Assembly: GCA_017534535.1 (NCBI GenBank)
Contig: JAFXVZ010000003.1
Span: forward strand, 1 to 64,000
Reading direction: 5' to 3'
Origin: Bacteroidaceae bacterium
GTDB lineage: Bacteria; Bacteroidota; Bacteroidia; Bacteroidales; Bacteroidaceae
DNA: 64,000 bases
Shown: piece by piece, positions 32,524 to 39,821 of the stretch
How the letters are laid out: each line of letters opens with the position of its first letter
Position numbering within the stretch: position 1 is the stretch's first letter
Program-made: the position numbers and the translations under genes
The notes under the pieces: generated by a model
Databases searched by the model: none
What the model was told of the DNA's origin: nothing
What the model saw: the letters and a program-made list of their open reading frames with translations, nothing else

Positions 32524-33702
32524 ATGCTTTGCGAAGAAAGATTTTATGAGATATACGGACGTGATGCGGAGGGATTGTCTTTCTGCCCTTACCGTATTTG
32601 CCCGATAGGTGCCCATTCCGACCATAACTTAGGTAAGATAACAGGCCTGGCCATCGACAAGGGTATCCATATAGCATACGCTCCGAAGCTGAACGGGGTG
32701 GTGGAGATGGCGTCGCTGCAGTTCCCGAAACGGGCACAGTGGCATATCGACTCCATTCCTGCTCAGAAACAGAACGACTGGGCTGACTATCTGAGAGGTG
32801 CCACGTGGGCTTTGGAAAAGAAGCATAAGCTGAGTGTAGGATTGTGTGGCGTGATTGAGGGGAGCCTGCCCATTGGTGGCCTTTCTTCCAGTGCAGCTGT
32901 CATCATCAGTTTCCTGACTGCCCTGTGTAAGGTGAATGATATCCAGTTAAACCAACAGGAGATTATTGACATTGCCTTCGATGCTGAACTGAACTATGTG
33001 GGTGTAAGCGTTGGCAAGCTGGATCAGAGCTGCGAGGTGCTGAGCAGGAAGAATCACTTGCTGTACCTGGATACGCTCGACGGTCATTATGAGCTGATAC
33101 CGCAGAACCCCAAGATGAAGCCTTATAAGATAGCCATCTTCTTCTCGGGTTTGGAGCATAGCCTGGCAGGCTCGAAGTTCAACATGCGTGTGGATGAGCT
33201 TCGCTCTGGCGTGTATGCGCTGCAGGCTTTTGCGGGCATGGAGTATGGCAAGTTCAACGAGGCATATGCCCGTCATGTGCCTCGTGAGGTGTATGAGCAA
33301 TATAAGAACCGCCTGCCTGAACCTTGGGCGAAACGCTGTGAGCATTGGTACACGGAGTTCGAGCGTGTGCAGCAGGGGGCTGAGGCATGGCGTCGGGGTG
33401 ACATCGAGACTTACGGAAAGCTGTCTTTCCAGTCGGGATGGAGTAGCATCCACAACTGGGAGTCTGGTGCCCCTGAGCAGATTCGCCTGTATGAGATTAT
33501 GACGGAGACAGATGGCATCTATGGGGGTCGTTTCAGTGGTGCTGGCTTCAAGGGGTGCTGCATGGCACTGATTGATCCTGCCTTTGAGGAGTCTATTCGT
33601 AGGCAGGTAAAGGAGAAGTACTTGGCATCTTATCCAGAGATGACAGGTAAATATGAGATGTTTGTTTGTGAGAGCGCCGATGGCGTGGCAATTGACGATT
33701 GA
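32524..33702 (+). CDS. GHMP kinase, galacturonokinase-like
   Basis: A 392-residue member of the galactokinase branch of GHMP kinases. SFCPYRICPIGAHSDHNLGK replaces the usual GRVNLIGEHTDY of galactokinase. The ATP loop GSLPIGGLSSSAAVIIS and the C-terminal GRFSGAGFKGCCMALIDP are intact. From memory, the RICPxGAHxDH form and the GWSSIHNWESGA segment resemble plant galacturonokinase more than galactokinase, so D-galacturonate may be the substrate. The last residues (AIDD, stop) are read from a heptanucleotide tract, so the natural C-terminus was replaced. It sits 2 bp after Ugd and before a nucleotidyltransferase. Confidence 0.82.
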   Translation: MLCEERFYEIYGRDAEGLSFCPYRICPIGAHSDHNLGKITGLAIDKGIHIAYAPKLNGVVEMASLQFPKRAQWHIDSIPAQKQNDWADYLRGATWALEKKHKLSVGLCGVIEGSLPIGGLSSSAAVIISFLTALCKVNDIQLNQQEIIDIAFDAELNYVGVSVGKLDQSCEVLSRKNHLLYLDTLDGHYELIPQNPKMKPYKIAIFFSGLEHSLAGSKFNMRVDELRSGVYALQAFAGMEYGKFNEAYARHVPREVYEQYKNRLPEPWAKRCEHWYTEFERVQQGAEAWRRGDIETYGKLSFQSGWSSIHNWESGAPEQIRLYEIMTETDGIYGGRFSGAGFKGCCMALIDPAFEESIRRQVKEKYLASYPEMTGKYEMFVCESADGVAIDD

Positions 33703-33757
33703 CGATTGACGATTGACAATTGACGATTATTCATTATTCATTGTTCATTATTCATTA
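33689..33757. repeat. Heptanucleotide tract between GHMP kinase and nucleotidyltransferase
   Basis: Five ATTGACN units switch without losing the 7-bp step into four TATTCAT/TGTTCAT units. The first TGA of the tract is the stop of the kinase. The tract runs to within 7 bp of the GTG start of the next gene. Confidence 0.85.
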
Positions 33758-33763
33758 AATAAA

Positions 33764-34552
33764 GTGAAGTGTTTGTTTTTAGCAGCTGGATATGCCACAA
33801 GGTTGTATCCGTTGACAAAGAATTTTCCGAAGCCACTGTTGGAGGTGGCTGGCAAGCCTATTCTGGATTGGCTGATTGATGATATGACTCAAACGGGATT
33901 GGTGGATGAGTATATAGTCATTAGTAATCATAAGTTTGCGCATATCTTTAAAGACTGGGCTGATAGTAAAAAGGAATTATCAATTGTCAATTGTCAATTG
34001 TCAATTCTCGATGATGGATCTACCAGCAACGAGAATCGTCTGGGTGCTGTAAAGGACATTCAGTTTGCCATTGAGCAGTTGCAGTTGGATGACGACTTGC
34101 TGGTGATGGCTGGTGACAATCTGCTGGACTTCAGCTTGGCTGAGTTCATCCGCTACGGCAAAGAAAAGAATGCTACTTGCGTGATGCGTTATTATGTGGA
34201 GGATGAAACAAAGTTGCACAAGTCGGGTGTGGCAGATATAGATGCAGATGGACGTATCCTTTCCTTTGTGGAGAAACCTGCACAACCTCGTAGCCATTGG
34301 TGTGTTCCAGCTTTCTATTATTACACTCGCAAAGATAGCCACTTGATTCAGCAAGCCATTGATGATGGTTGTGGTACGGATGCTCCAGGCAGCTTCATTT
34401 CCTGGCTCTGCCAACAGACTGCTGTCTATGCTTGGGAAATGCCTGGCAAACGCTATGACATTGGCAACTTGGAGAGTTATGAGGCGGTGAAGAGAGTATT
34501 CAAACAAGCACAAGGTCAAGCTGCTATGGAGGCGTTTAATGGGAGGAATTGA
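33764..34552 (+). CDS. Sugar-1-phosphate nucleotidyltransferase
   Basis: A 262-residue nucleotidyltransferase starting at a GTG (33764) with VKCLFLAAGYATRLYPLTKN and FPKPLLEVAGKP, the NTP-binding and Lys motifs of the RmlA/GalU-type fold. MAGDNLLDF and FVEKPAQPRSHW follow. A TTG 51 bp upstream would add only repeat-derived residues. A second heptanucleotide tract lies in frame (33976-34008, SIVNCQLSI). The last residues AQGQAAMEAFNGRN are not typical of the family and match the PGT tail, so the 3' end looks chimeric. With the kinase it would convert a sugar 1-phosphate to an NDP-sugar. Confidence 0.85.
   Translation: MKCLFLAAGYATRLYPLTKNFPKPLLEVAGKPILDWLIDDMTQTGLVDEYIVISNHKFAHIFKDWADSKKELSIVNCQLSILDDGSTSNENRLGAVKDIQFAIEQLQLDDDLLVMAGDNLLDFSLAEFIRYGKEKNATCVMRYYVEDETKLHKSGVADIDADGRILSFVEKPAQPRSHWCVPAFYYYTRKDSHLIQQAIDDGCGTDAPGSFISWLCQQTAVYAWEMPGKRYDIGNLESYEAVKRVFKQAQGQAAMEAFNGRN
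33976..34008. repeat. Heptanucleotide tract inside the nucleotidyltransferase gene
   Basis: About four GTCAATT units in frame, reading SIVNCQLSIL in a predicted surface loop between the second and third strands of the Rossmann-like fold. Confidence 0.8.
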
Positions 34553-34622
34553 AGAGGGATGTAAGAGGGAAGATGTAAGATGTAAGAGGGAAGATGGAAG
34601 ATGTAAGATGGAAGAGGGATGA
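34553..34622. repeat. Heptanucleotide tract (GATGTAA / GAGGGAA family)
   Basis: About ten units (GATGTAA, GAGGGAA, GATGGAA) in strict 7-bp register start right after the nucleotidyltransferase stop. They open the 368-bp region 34553-34920 that has no intact gene; the rest holds two tRNA-like fragments and the leader of an ATPase remnant. Confidence 0.85.
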
Positions 34623-34661
34623 TGAAATTACGATGGCAGTTTCTTTTTAGCAAAGATTTAG

Positions 34662-34701
34662 CTCGAACCTGTGACCTTCGGCTTGGGAAGCCAACGCTCT
34701 G
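34662..34701 (-). pseudogene. tRNA-Gly(CCC)-like fragment
   Basis: On the minus strand the sequence runs from the D-arm (CAGAGC) through a perfect anticodon arm (stem TTGGC/GCCGA, loop TTCCCAA, anticodon CCC) into the T-loop (GGTTCGAGC). The acceptor stem and the 3' T-stem are missing. It cannot be a working tRNA. Confidence 0.7.
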
Positions 34702-34770
34702 GCAAGTGGGCTATTGCCTCGTTGAATGTTTTATCCAATCTTGAACTCCATATTTTGCTATTTGATGACT

Positions 34771-34809
34771 AACGCATGACCCACAGCTTAGAAGGCTGTT
34801 GCTCTATCC
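34771..34809 (-). pseudogene. tRNA-Arg(TCT)-like fragment
   Basis: On the minus strand: GGATAGAGCA, anticodon stem ACAGC/GCTGT around loop CTTCTAA (anticodon TCT), variable loop and T-stem GGGTCATGCG, then it stops within the T-loop. It matches bacterial tRNA-Arg(TCT) from D-arm to T-arm but has no acceptor stem. It ends at about the same structural points as the tRNA-Gly fragment 69 bp away. Confidence 0.72.
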
Positions 34810-34852
34810 AGGTGAAGATAAGATGTGAGAACTCATCTTTATATCATTTTTT

Positions 34853-35305
34853 ATTAAATAATTGGCTTTTGGTTCGCTGTATATTGAGAAGTTTTTGTAT
34901 TTTTGCAAAAAGTTCTAATTATGGAGAGAATAAATCGCAAAGACTATATAGCATTGGTTGGCAGTTTGCTGGGAAAAGGTGAGGCTGTAGTTTTGACCGG
35001 GCACAGACGTGCTGGAAGGTGTTGTGTATCTGAAACTTAAACGAAGTGGCTTTGATGTGTATGTGGGGCAGCTCAGCGGGAAGGAGATAGACTTTGTGGC
35101 TCGTCGGGGTGACGAGGTGATATATGTGCAGGTTGCCGTTCAGATAAGCAGCGAAGAGACTTACGAGCGGGAGTTTGGCAACCTGAAACTGATAAAGGAC
35201 AATTACCCCAAGTATGTGGTGACAATGGATCCGAACGTGGGGCTGATTCACGACTCAGGAATCGTTGCTTGTTCTGCAAGGCAATTCCTCTTGGACTTTA
35301 TATGA
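34853..35305 (+). pseudogene. Internally deleted DUF4143-type ATPase (copy 1) with leader
   Basis: A 68-bp leader precedes ATG 34921. The first 39-residue frame reads MERINRKDYIALVGSLLGKG and then VVLTGHRRAG, the N-terminus of the AAA_14/DUF4143 ATPase family up to the Walker A loop, then stops. From about 35009 another frame encodes 98 residues of the C-terminal part (LEGVVYLKLKRSGFDVYVG, then KEIDFVARRGDEVIYVQVAV). The central ATPase and most of the DUF4143 region, normally about 250 residues, are gone. Not functional. Confidence 0.82.
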
Positions 35306-35364
35306 AATGCCGCGAGCGGGAGAAAAGTCAACGAAATTAAATTGAAACGAAGGAAGAAGGATGG

Positions 35365-35490
35365 AGGCTGAATAAAGAGTGAACAATGATCAATGAACAA
35401 TGAAAAAGTTAGAAGAAAGACGCTTTTCTCCTTAATTGTTTGTGATTTGAATTGAATCCGCATTTTTAATAAGATTCTCGGAATTTAATC
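35365..35490. repeat. Scar leader copy 1 (paired with 48990-49116)
   Basis: A 126-bp stretch with a GAACAAT-type heptanucleotide tract (35379-35405) and the segment TTGTTTGTGATTTGAATT. It is closely similar to 48990-49116. Each copy lies between an ATPase remnant and the first gene of a polysaccharide block. Confidence 0.8.
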
Positions 35491-35556
35491 TTTAAAAATC
35501 TATATATAACTAATATCAGGGAAACTACAGAAGATTTCTTTGAAAGGATAAAGCTA

Positions 35557-36501
35557 ATGAAAATTTTGATTACAGGTGTTCACGGATTCGTGGGAATGAA
35601 TCTGGTGGACAGTCTTAAACATGACCATACAATCTATGGGCTGGATCTGGTGTCTCCAAAAAGAGACGGTATAGAGCATACGTTCAACTGGTCTGCTCTG
35701 GATGACTTGGAGGGTATGGAACTGGATGCTGTCATTCATCTGGCAGGTATTGCTTTTGACAACAAGAAAAACACGGATGCACAGCATTGTTTCGATGTGA
35801 ACGTGGGATTGACAAAGAAGATCTTTGACTTCTTCTTGGCATCGAAGATGAAGAAGTTTATCTTCTTGAGCTCTGTGAAGGCTGCTGCTGATGTGGTTGA
35901 GGGTGATGTGCTGACGGAAGATGTGGTGCCGTCACCGAAAGGCCCATACGGAGAGAGCAAGTTGGCGGCAGAGAAGTATATCTCAAGTAAGATGGAAGAT
36001 GTAAGAAGGAAGAATAAGGAGGTGTATATTCTGCGTCCTTGCGTGATTCACGGCCCAAACAGTAAGGGTGACCTGAACCTGTTGTATAATGTGACACGCT
36101 GGGGCATTCCTTGGCCGTTGGGCAGTTTCGAAAACCAGCGTTCCTTCACTTCCATCTATAACCTCTGCTTCGTGGTGGATGGTTTGCTGAAGAAGCCTGT
36201 TGCCAGTGGTGTCTATCACGTGGCGGATGATGAGACAATCTCAACGAATAAGCTGATAGAGATTGTGTGCCAGTCGGTGGGCAAGAAGGCTCGTATCTGG
36301 CATGTGAGTAAGGGTGTGATGGAACGCTTCGCCAAGGTTGGTAACGTATTGCATCTGCCTTTGAACACGAAACGCTTCACTAAGCTGACGGAGAATTATG
36401 TGGTGTCCAATGAGAAGATCAAGGCTGCACTGGGCATTACACAGATGCCAGTGAGGGCGAAAGAGGGGCTGGAGAGGACGATTGAATCGTTTAAGAAGTA
36501 A
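35557..36501 (+). CDS. NAD-dependent nucleotide-sugar epimerase/dehydratase
   Basis: A 314-residue extended SDR starting MKILITGVHGFVGMNLVDSL (GxxGxxG), with AVIHLAGIAFDN, SSVKAAAD and the catalytic YGESK. The C-terminal part (YVVSNEKIKAALGI) fits UDP-hexose 4-epimerase/4-reductase relatives. A heptanucleotide tract of the GATGTAA type lies in frame at about 35985-36020 and encodes SKMEDVRRKNKE just after the active-site helix. First gene of locus C. Substrate probably a UDP-sugar. Confidence 0.87.
   Translation: MKILITGVHGFVGMNLVDSLKHDHTIYGLDLVSPKRDGIEHTFNWSALDDLEGMELDAVIHLAGIAFDNKKNTDAQHCFDVNVGLTKKIFDFFLASKMKKFIFLSSVKAAADVVEGDVLTEDVVPSPKGPYGESKLAAEKYISSKMEDVRRKNKEVYILRPCVIHGPNSKGDLNLLYNVTRWGIPWPLGSFENQRSFTSIYNLCFVVDGLLKKPVASGVYHVADDETISTNKLIEIVCQSVGKKARIWHVSKGVMERFAKVGNVLHLPLNTKRFTKLTENYVVSNEKIKAALGITQMPVRAKEGLERTIESFKK
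35985..36020. repeat. Heptanucleotide tract (GATGTAA family) inside the epimerase gene
   Basis: Units GTAAGAT, GGAAGAT, GTAAGAA, GGAAGAA lie in frame in the epimerase and match intergenic tracts at 34553-34622 and 36485-36552. Confidence 0.7.
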
Positions 36502-36552
36502 GAAGTAAGATGGAAGAGTAAAGGTTAGAGGTTAAAGATTAAAGGTTAAAGA
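36485..36552. repeat. Heptanucleotide tract switching from GAAGTAA to GGTTAAA units
   Basis: GAAGTAA, GAAGTAA, GATGGAA, GAGTAAA, GGTTAGA, GGTTAAA, GATTAAA, GGTTAAA in unbroken 7-bp register fill the gap from the epimerase end to the GT2 start. A similar GGTTAAA tract follows that gene at 37512-37545. Confidence 0.85.
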
Positions 36553-36554
36553 GG

Positions 36555-37514
36555 GTGTTGGGGGTATCGATTGTTGTTCCTGTTTATCATGTGGCTCCAT
36601 ATATTGAGTCTTGCCTGAAGAGTGTGATGGGGCAGACTTATGCAGGGGATATGGAGTGTCTGCTGGTGGACGACTGTGGGAGTGACGACAGCATTGCTAT
36701 CGCTGAGCGGATGATTGGTGCTTACACGGGGCCTATACGATTCCAAATCCTACACCATGAGCATAACAGAGGCCTGTCTGCTGCCAGGAACACGGGAACG
36801 GATGCTGCTACAGGTGATTATGTGCTTTACCTGGACAGTGATGACGAATTGACACAAGACTGTATTGAGAGGTTGATGAGACCTGTGGAGGAGGATGCGA
36901 CAGTTGAGATGGTGGTGGGGAATTATGCGACTTATTCTCTTCAAGGCAAATGGACAACACGTCAGCAACATGAACGGGATGTCAATACACAGAAGGCTGT
37001 CAGGGATTTCTTCTTCTGCCAAAGAGGTTTCTATGTTAATTCCTGGAATAAGTTGGTGAAGAAAGAACTATTGGATGTGCATCTGATAGATTTCAAAGAG
37101 GGTGTGCTATGGGAGGATAATCTGTGGACTTTCTTCCTGCTGAAGCACCTCAGTCATGTTTATCTGATACCTGATGTCACTTACCTGCATTACAAGCGTC
37201 CACAATCCATTACCTTAGGAACGGACAGGGAGAGGAAGATTAAGCATTGGAAGATAGTTTATGATGAGATTGCCAATAACTTCACGGCAGGTGAAGCCGG
37301 GAAGGAGGCGAGATACTTTATAAGATATGTCGTCTTTCAGATGACTCGAAATCAGAAGAGTGAGGAGTTGCATGAGATTGCAAAACCGTATCTGAAGGCT
37401 TTATACGATGATCATGATTATTTGTCATGGTTGTTTTATGCAGGAATCGTGGCCGTCTCAAGATGTGAATGGGGGAGGAAGCTGCTTTATGATGTTGTGA
37501 GAAGGCTGGTGTAA
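36555..37514 (+). CDS. Glycosyltransferase family 2
   Basis: A 319-residue GT-A enzyme; the start is a GTG at 36555 immediately after a heptanucleotide tract, with no ATG available. LGVSIVVPVYHVAPYIESCL, LLVDDCGSDDS, NRGLSAARNTGTDAATGDYV and the metal-binding LDSDDE are present in the first 95 residues. The C-terminal half has KEGVLWEDNLWTFFLLKHL, common in capsule GT2 enzymes. The tract may have replaced the original leader and start codon. Confidence 0.87.
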   Translation: MLGVSIVVPVYHVAPYIESCLKSVMGQTYAGDMECLLVDDCGSDDSIAIAERMIGAYTGPIRFQILHHEHNRGLSAARNTGTDAATGDYVLYLDSDDELTQDCIERLMRPVEEDATVEMVVGNYATYSLQGKWTTRQQHERDVNTQKAVRDFFFCQRGFYVNSWNKLVKKELLDVHLIDFKEGVLWEDNLWTFFLLKHLSHVYLIPDVTYLHYKRPQSITLGTDRERKIKHWKIVYDEIANNFTAGEAGKEARYFIRYVVFQMTRNQKSEELHEIAKPYLKALYDDHDYLSWLFYAGIVAVSRCEWGRKLLYDVVRRLV

Positions 37515-37545
37515 AGGTTAAAGGTTAAAGGTTAAAGGTTTGATT
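37512..37545. repeat. Heptanucleotide tract (GGTTAAA family)
   Basis: Four GGTTAAA units directly at the stop of the GT2 gene, 20 bp before the aminotransferase start. Confidence 0.85.
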
Positions 37546-37564
37546 ATTAATAAATTTATATATT

Positions 37565-38959
37565 ATGGCGAATAGAATTTATTTGTGCTTGGCTCACATG
37601 AGTGAGACGGGTATGGAACAGAAGTATATCCAGGAGGCATTCGATACGAACTGGGTGGTGCCACTGGGTCCGAATGTGAATGGGTTTGAAAAGGATTTGG
37701 AGTCTTTCGTCTCTGCAATTGACAATTCGCAATTGACGATTGACAATTCAAATCTATCTGCTAAGCGGGTGGTGGCGTTGTCAAGTGGTACGGCTGCTGT
37801 GCATCTTGGATTGCTTGCCTGTGGTGTATGGCCTGGCGACGAGGTGATTGTGCAGAGCTTCACGTTCTGTGCTTCTACGCACCCAGTAACTTATTTAGGA
37901 GCTACTCCTGTATTGGTGGATTCAGAGCCTGATACATGGAACATTGATCCGGAGTTGTTGGAGGTGGCTATCGAGGACCGCATCGCCAAGACGGGGAAGA
38001 AGCCGAAGGCAATTGTGCCTGTGGCTCTGTATGGCATGCCATACAAGGCTGATCGTATCATGGAGATTGCCAATAAGTACGATATTCCCGTAGTGGAAGA
38101 TGCTGCTGAGGGATTTGGCTCTAAGTATAAAGGTCAGGTGCTGGGTACATTCGGCAAGTACGGTGTGCTGTCGTTCAATGGGAACAAGATGATAACAACC
38201 TCTGGCGGTGGTGCGCTGATTACGCCCGATGAGGATTCCTGGCGTGAAATTATGATGTACGCCACTCAGTATCGTGAGAGTTATCCGTACTACCAGCATG
38301 AGAAGATTGGCTATAACTATCGCATGTCGAACATCTGTGCAGGTATTGGTCGTGGCCAGATGACAATTGTGAATGACCATCTGGCCCATCACAAGCATGT
38401 GCAGGCTCTCTATGAGGAACTGCTGGCTGATGTGCCTGGCATTACAGTCCATTCACAACCCAATGATCAATGGTCAATGGTCAATGGTCAATCGTCAATG
38501 GTTTACGACAGCAATTATTGGCTCTGCACGATGACGCTGGATCCAGAGCTGAAGATCAAAGGTCAGGAGAATGCCTATAAGACACTGGTGACCAGTGCCG
38601 TGGGTGGTGCTGCAGGTGTGATTCATGTGGCGGATTCTGCTACAACGGATTGTCAGCCGAATGACAACGTGGAGGCTCTGCGTGTGTTTATGGACAAGGC
38701 TGGCATTGAGGCTCGTCCTGTGTGGAAACCAATGCACAAGCAGCCGGTGTACTGCCGTACAAATGAAAAAATAGCAATGAATAATGAAGAATTGCCATGT
38801 GGTGCGATTTGCCAGACCTCAATGACAAGTGTGGCATATATCAATGGCGTTTCTGAAGCTATATTCAAGGTGGGTATGTGCCTGCCTGCTGGTCCTTATG
38901 TGAAGGATGAGGATGTCAGGTATATCGTAGATACCATTAAGAATGCAATCGTTGGTTAA
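37565..38959 (+). CDS. DegT/DnrJ/EryC1 sugar aminotransferase with repeat-derived inserts
   Basis: A 464-residue PLP enzyme, longer than the roughly 370-410 residues usual for the family. MANRIYLCLAHMSETGMEQK at the start, ALSSGTAAVHLGLLACGV for cofactor binding, VVEDAAEGFGSKY, and the PLP Lys in LSFNGNKMITTSGGG are intact. Three heptanucleotide tracts lie in frame: 37715-37750 (IDNSQLTIDNSNLS), 38459-38501 (NDQWSMVNGQSSMV) and 38764-38795 (NEKIAMNNEEL). All fall outside the catalytic motifs and explain the extra length. It should transaminate a UDP-4-keto (or 3-keto) sugar. Confidence 0.88.
   Translation: MANRIYLCLAHMSETGMEQKYIQEAFDTNWVVPLGPNVNGFEKDLESFVSAIDNSQLTIDNSNLSAKRVVALSSGTAAVHLGLLACGVWPGDEVIVQSFTFCASTHPVTYLGATPVLVDSEPDTWNIDPELLEVAIEDRIAKTGKKPKAIVPVALYGMPYKADRIMEIANKYDIPVVEDAAEGFGSKYKGQVLGTFGKYGVLSFNGNKMITTSGGGALITPDEDSWREIMMYATQYRESYPYYQHEKIGYNYRMSNICAGIGRGQMTIVNDHLAHHKHVQALYEELLADVPGITVHSQPNDQWSMVNGQSSMVYDSNYWLCTMTLDPELKIKGQENAYKTLVTSAVGGAAGVIHVADSATTDCQPNDNVEALRVFMDKAGIEARPVWKPMHKQPVYCRTNEKIAMNNEELPCGAICQTSMTSVAYINGVSEAIFKVGMCLPAGPYVKDEDVRYIVDTIKNAIVG
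37715..37750. repeat. Heptanucleotide tract inside the aminotransferase, stop-prone orientation
   Basis: Units ATTGACA, ATTCGCA, ATTGACG, ATTGACA. The second unit has TCG where a perfect repeat would put TGA in frame, so the reading frame survives. Confidence 0.8.
38459..38501. repeat. Heptanucleotide tract inside the aminotransferase, open orientation
   Basis: Five GTCAATG/GTCAATC-type units read as WSMVNGQSSMV. A different family (AATGAAN) lies at 38764-38795 in the same gene. Confidence 0.85.
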
Positions 38960-39045
38960 GTCTGTCTGGCAGTTCTGCCAATATCTGTTTTGGCCACGGT
39001 GGGGCGGTGGCAGGAAGAAGGATGGTTGGAGATAAATAGCTGATT

Positions 39046-39819
39046 ATGTCGCAACCGCTTGTCTCAATCATCACACCGACTTATAACTGTGAGGCCTTTA
39101 TCCTGCGTACGATTCAATCCGTACTGGCACAGTCGTTCCAGGATTGGGAGTTGCTGATTACGGATGATAGCTCGACGGATAACACCGTTGCCATCATTCA
39201 GGCTCAGGCTGCAAAGGATTCCCGTATCAAATATTTTGTATTGGAGAAGAACAGCGGACCTGGGGTGGCTCGAAATCATTCTATAGAGCATGCCTCCGGA
39301 AGGTTTATCGCTTTCCTGGACGGGGATGACATGTGGGCTCCAGACAAGCTGGAGAAGCAGGTGGCTTTCATGCAAAAGAAAGACTGTGCGATGTCATTTA
39401 CGAGTTACCTGACTTGTGACGGTGATGATGAGGTGACCGGCGTGGTGGTATGTCCGAAGAGACATACGCTGGCTGACAGCAAGAGGGATAATAAGATAGG
39501 TTTCTCGACGCTGATGTACGACACTGGCAAGGTGGGAAAGGTGCTCATTCCAACTATCCGCAAGATTGAGGATTGGGGACTGAACATGACACTCTTGAAG
39601 TTGTGTGGCACGGCATACGGCTTGGTTGAACCGCTGACTTATTACCGAAAAGGGCACGAATCGCTCTCGAAGGATAAGCTCTCGTTGGTGAAGTATAACA
39701 TTGCCGCATATCAGGTTGCGCTTGGTTGGTCGAAGCTGAAAGCCACCCTGTGGTTCCTGTTCATCTATGTGCCTTGCTGGGCATGGAAGAAGTTGGTCGT
39801 CAGTCTCTATAACCATTGA
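39046..39819 (+). CDS. Glycosyltransferase family 2
   Basis: A 257-residue GT-A enzyme: SQPLVSIITPTYNCEAFILR, LLITDDSSTDNTVAIIQA, NSGPGVARNHSIEHASGRFI and the metal-binding LDGDDMW at about residue 90. The C-terminal IYVPCWAWKKLVVSLYNH is typical of WfgD/WcaA-like transferases that work next to WecA-type enzymes. Its stop overlaps the next reading frame. It probably adds the second sugar of locus C. Confidence 0.9.
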   Translation: MSQPLVSIITPTYNCEAFILRTIQSVLAQSFQDWELLITDDSSTDNTVAIIQAQAAKDSRIKYFVLEKNSGPGVARNHSIEHASGRFIAFLDGDDMWAPDKLEKQVAFMQKKDCAMSFTSYLTCDGDDEVTGVVVCPKRHTLADSKRDNKIGFSTLMYDTGKVGKVLIPTIRKIEDWGLNMTLLKLCGTAYGLVEPLTYYRKGHESLSKDKLSLVKYNIAAYQVALGWSKLKATLWFLFIYVPCWAWKKLVVSLYNH

Positions 39820-39821
39820 AC

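Noticed and set aside
32947..33453. 168-residue minus-strand frame inside the GHMP kinase gene
   Set aside because: The + strand frame carries all kinase motifs; the antisense frame shows only shadow composition.
34662..34809. Functional tRNA-Gly and tRNA-Arg genes
   Set aside because: Both lack the acceptor stem and the 3' half of the T-arm, so they cannot fold into complete tRNAs.
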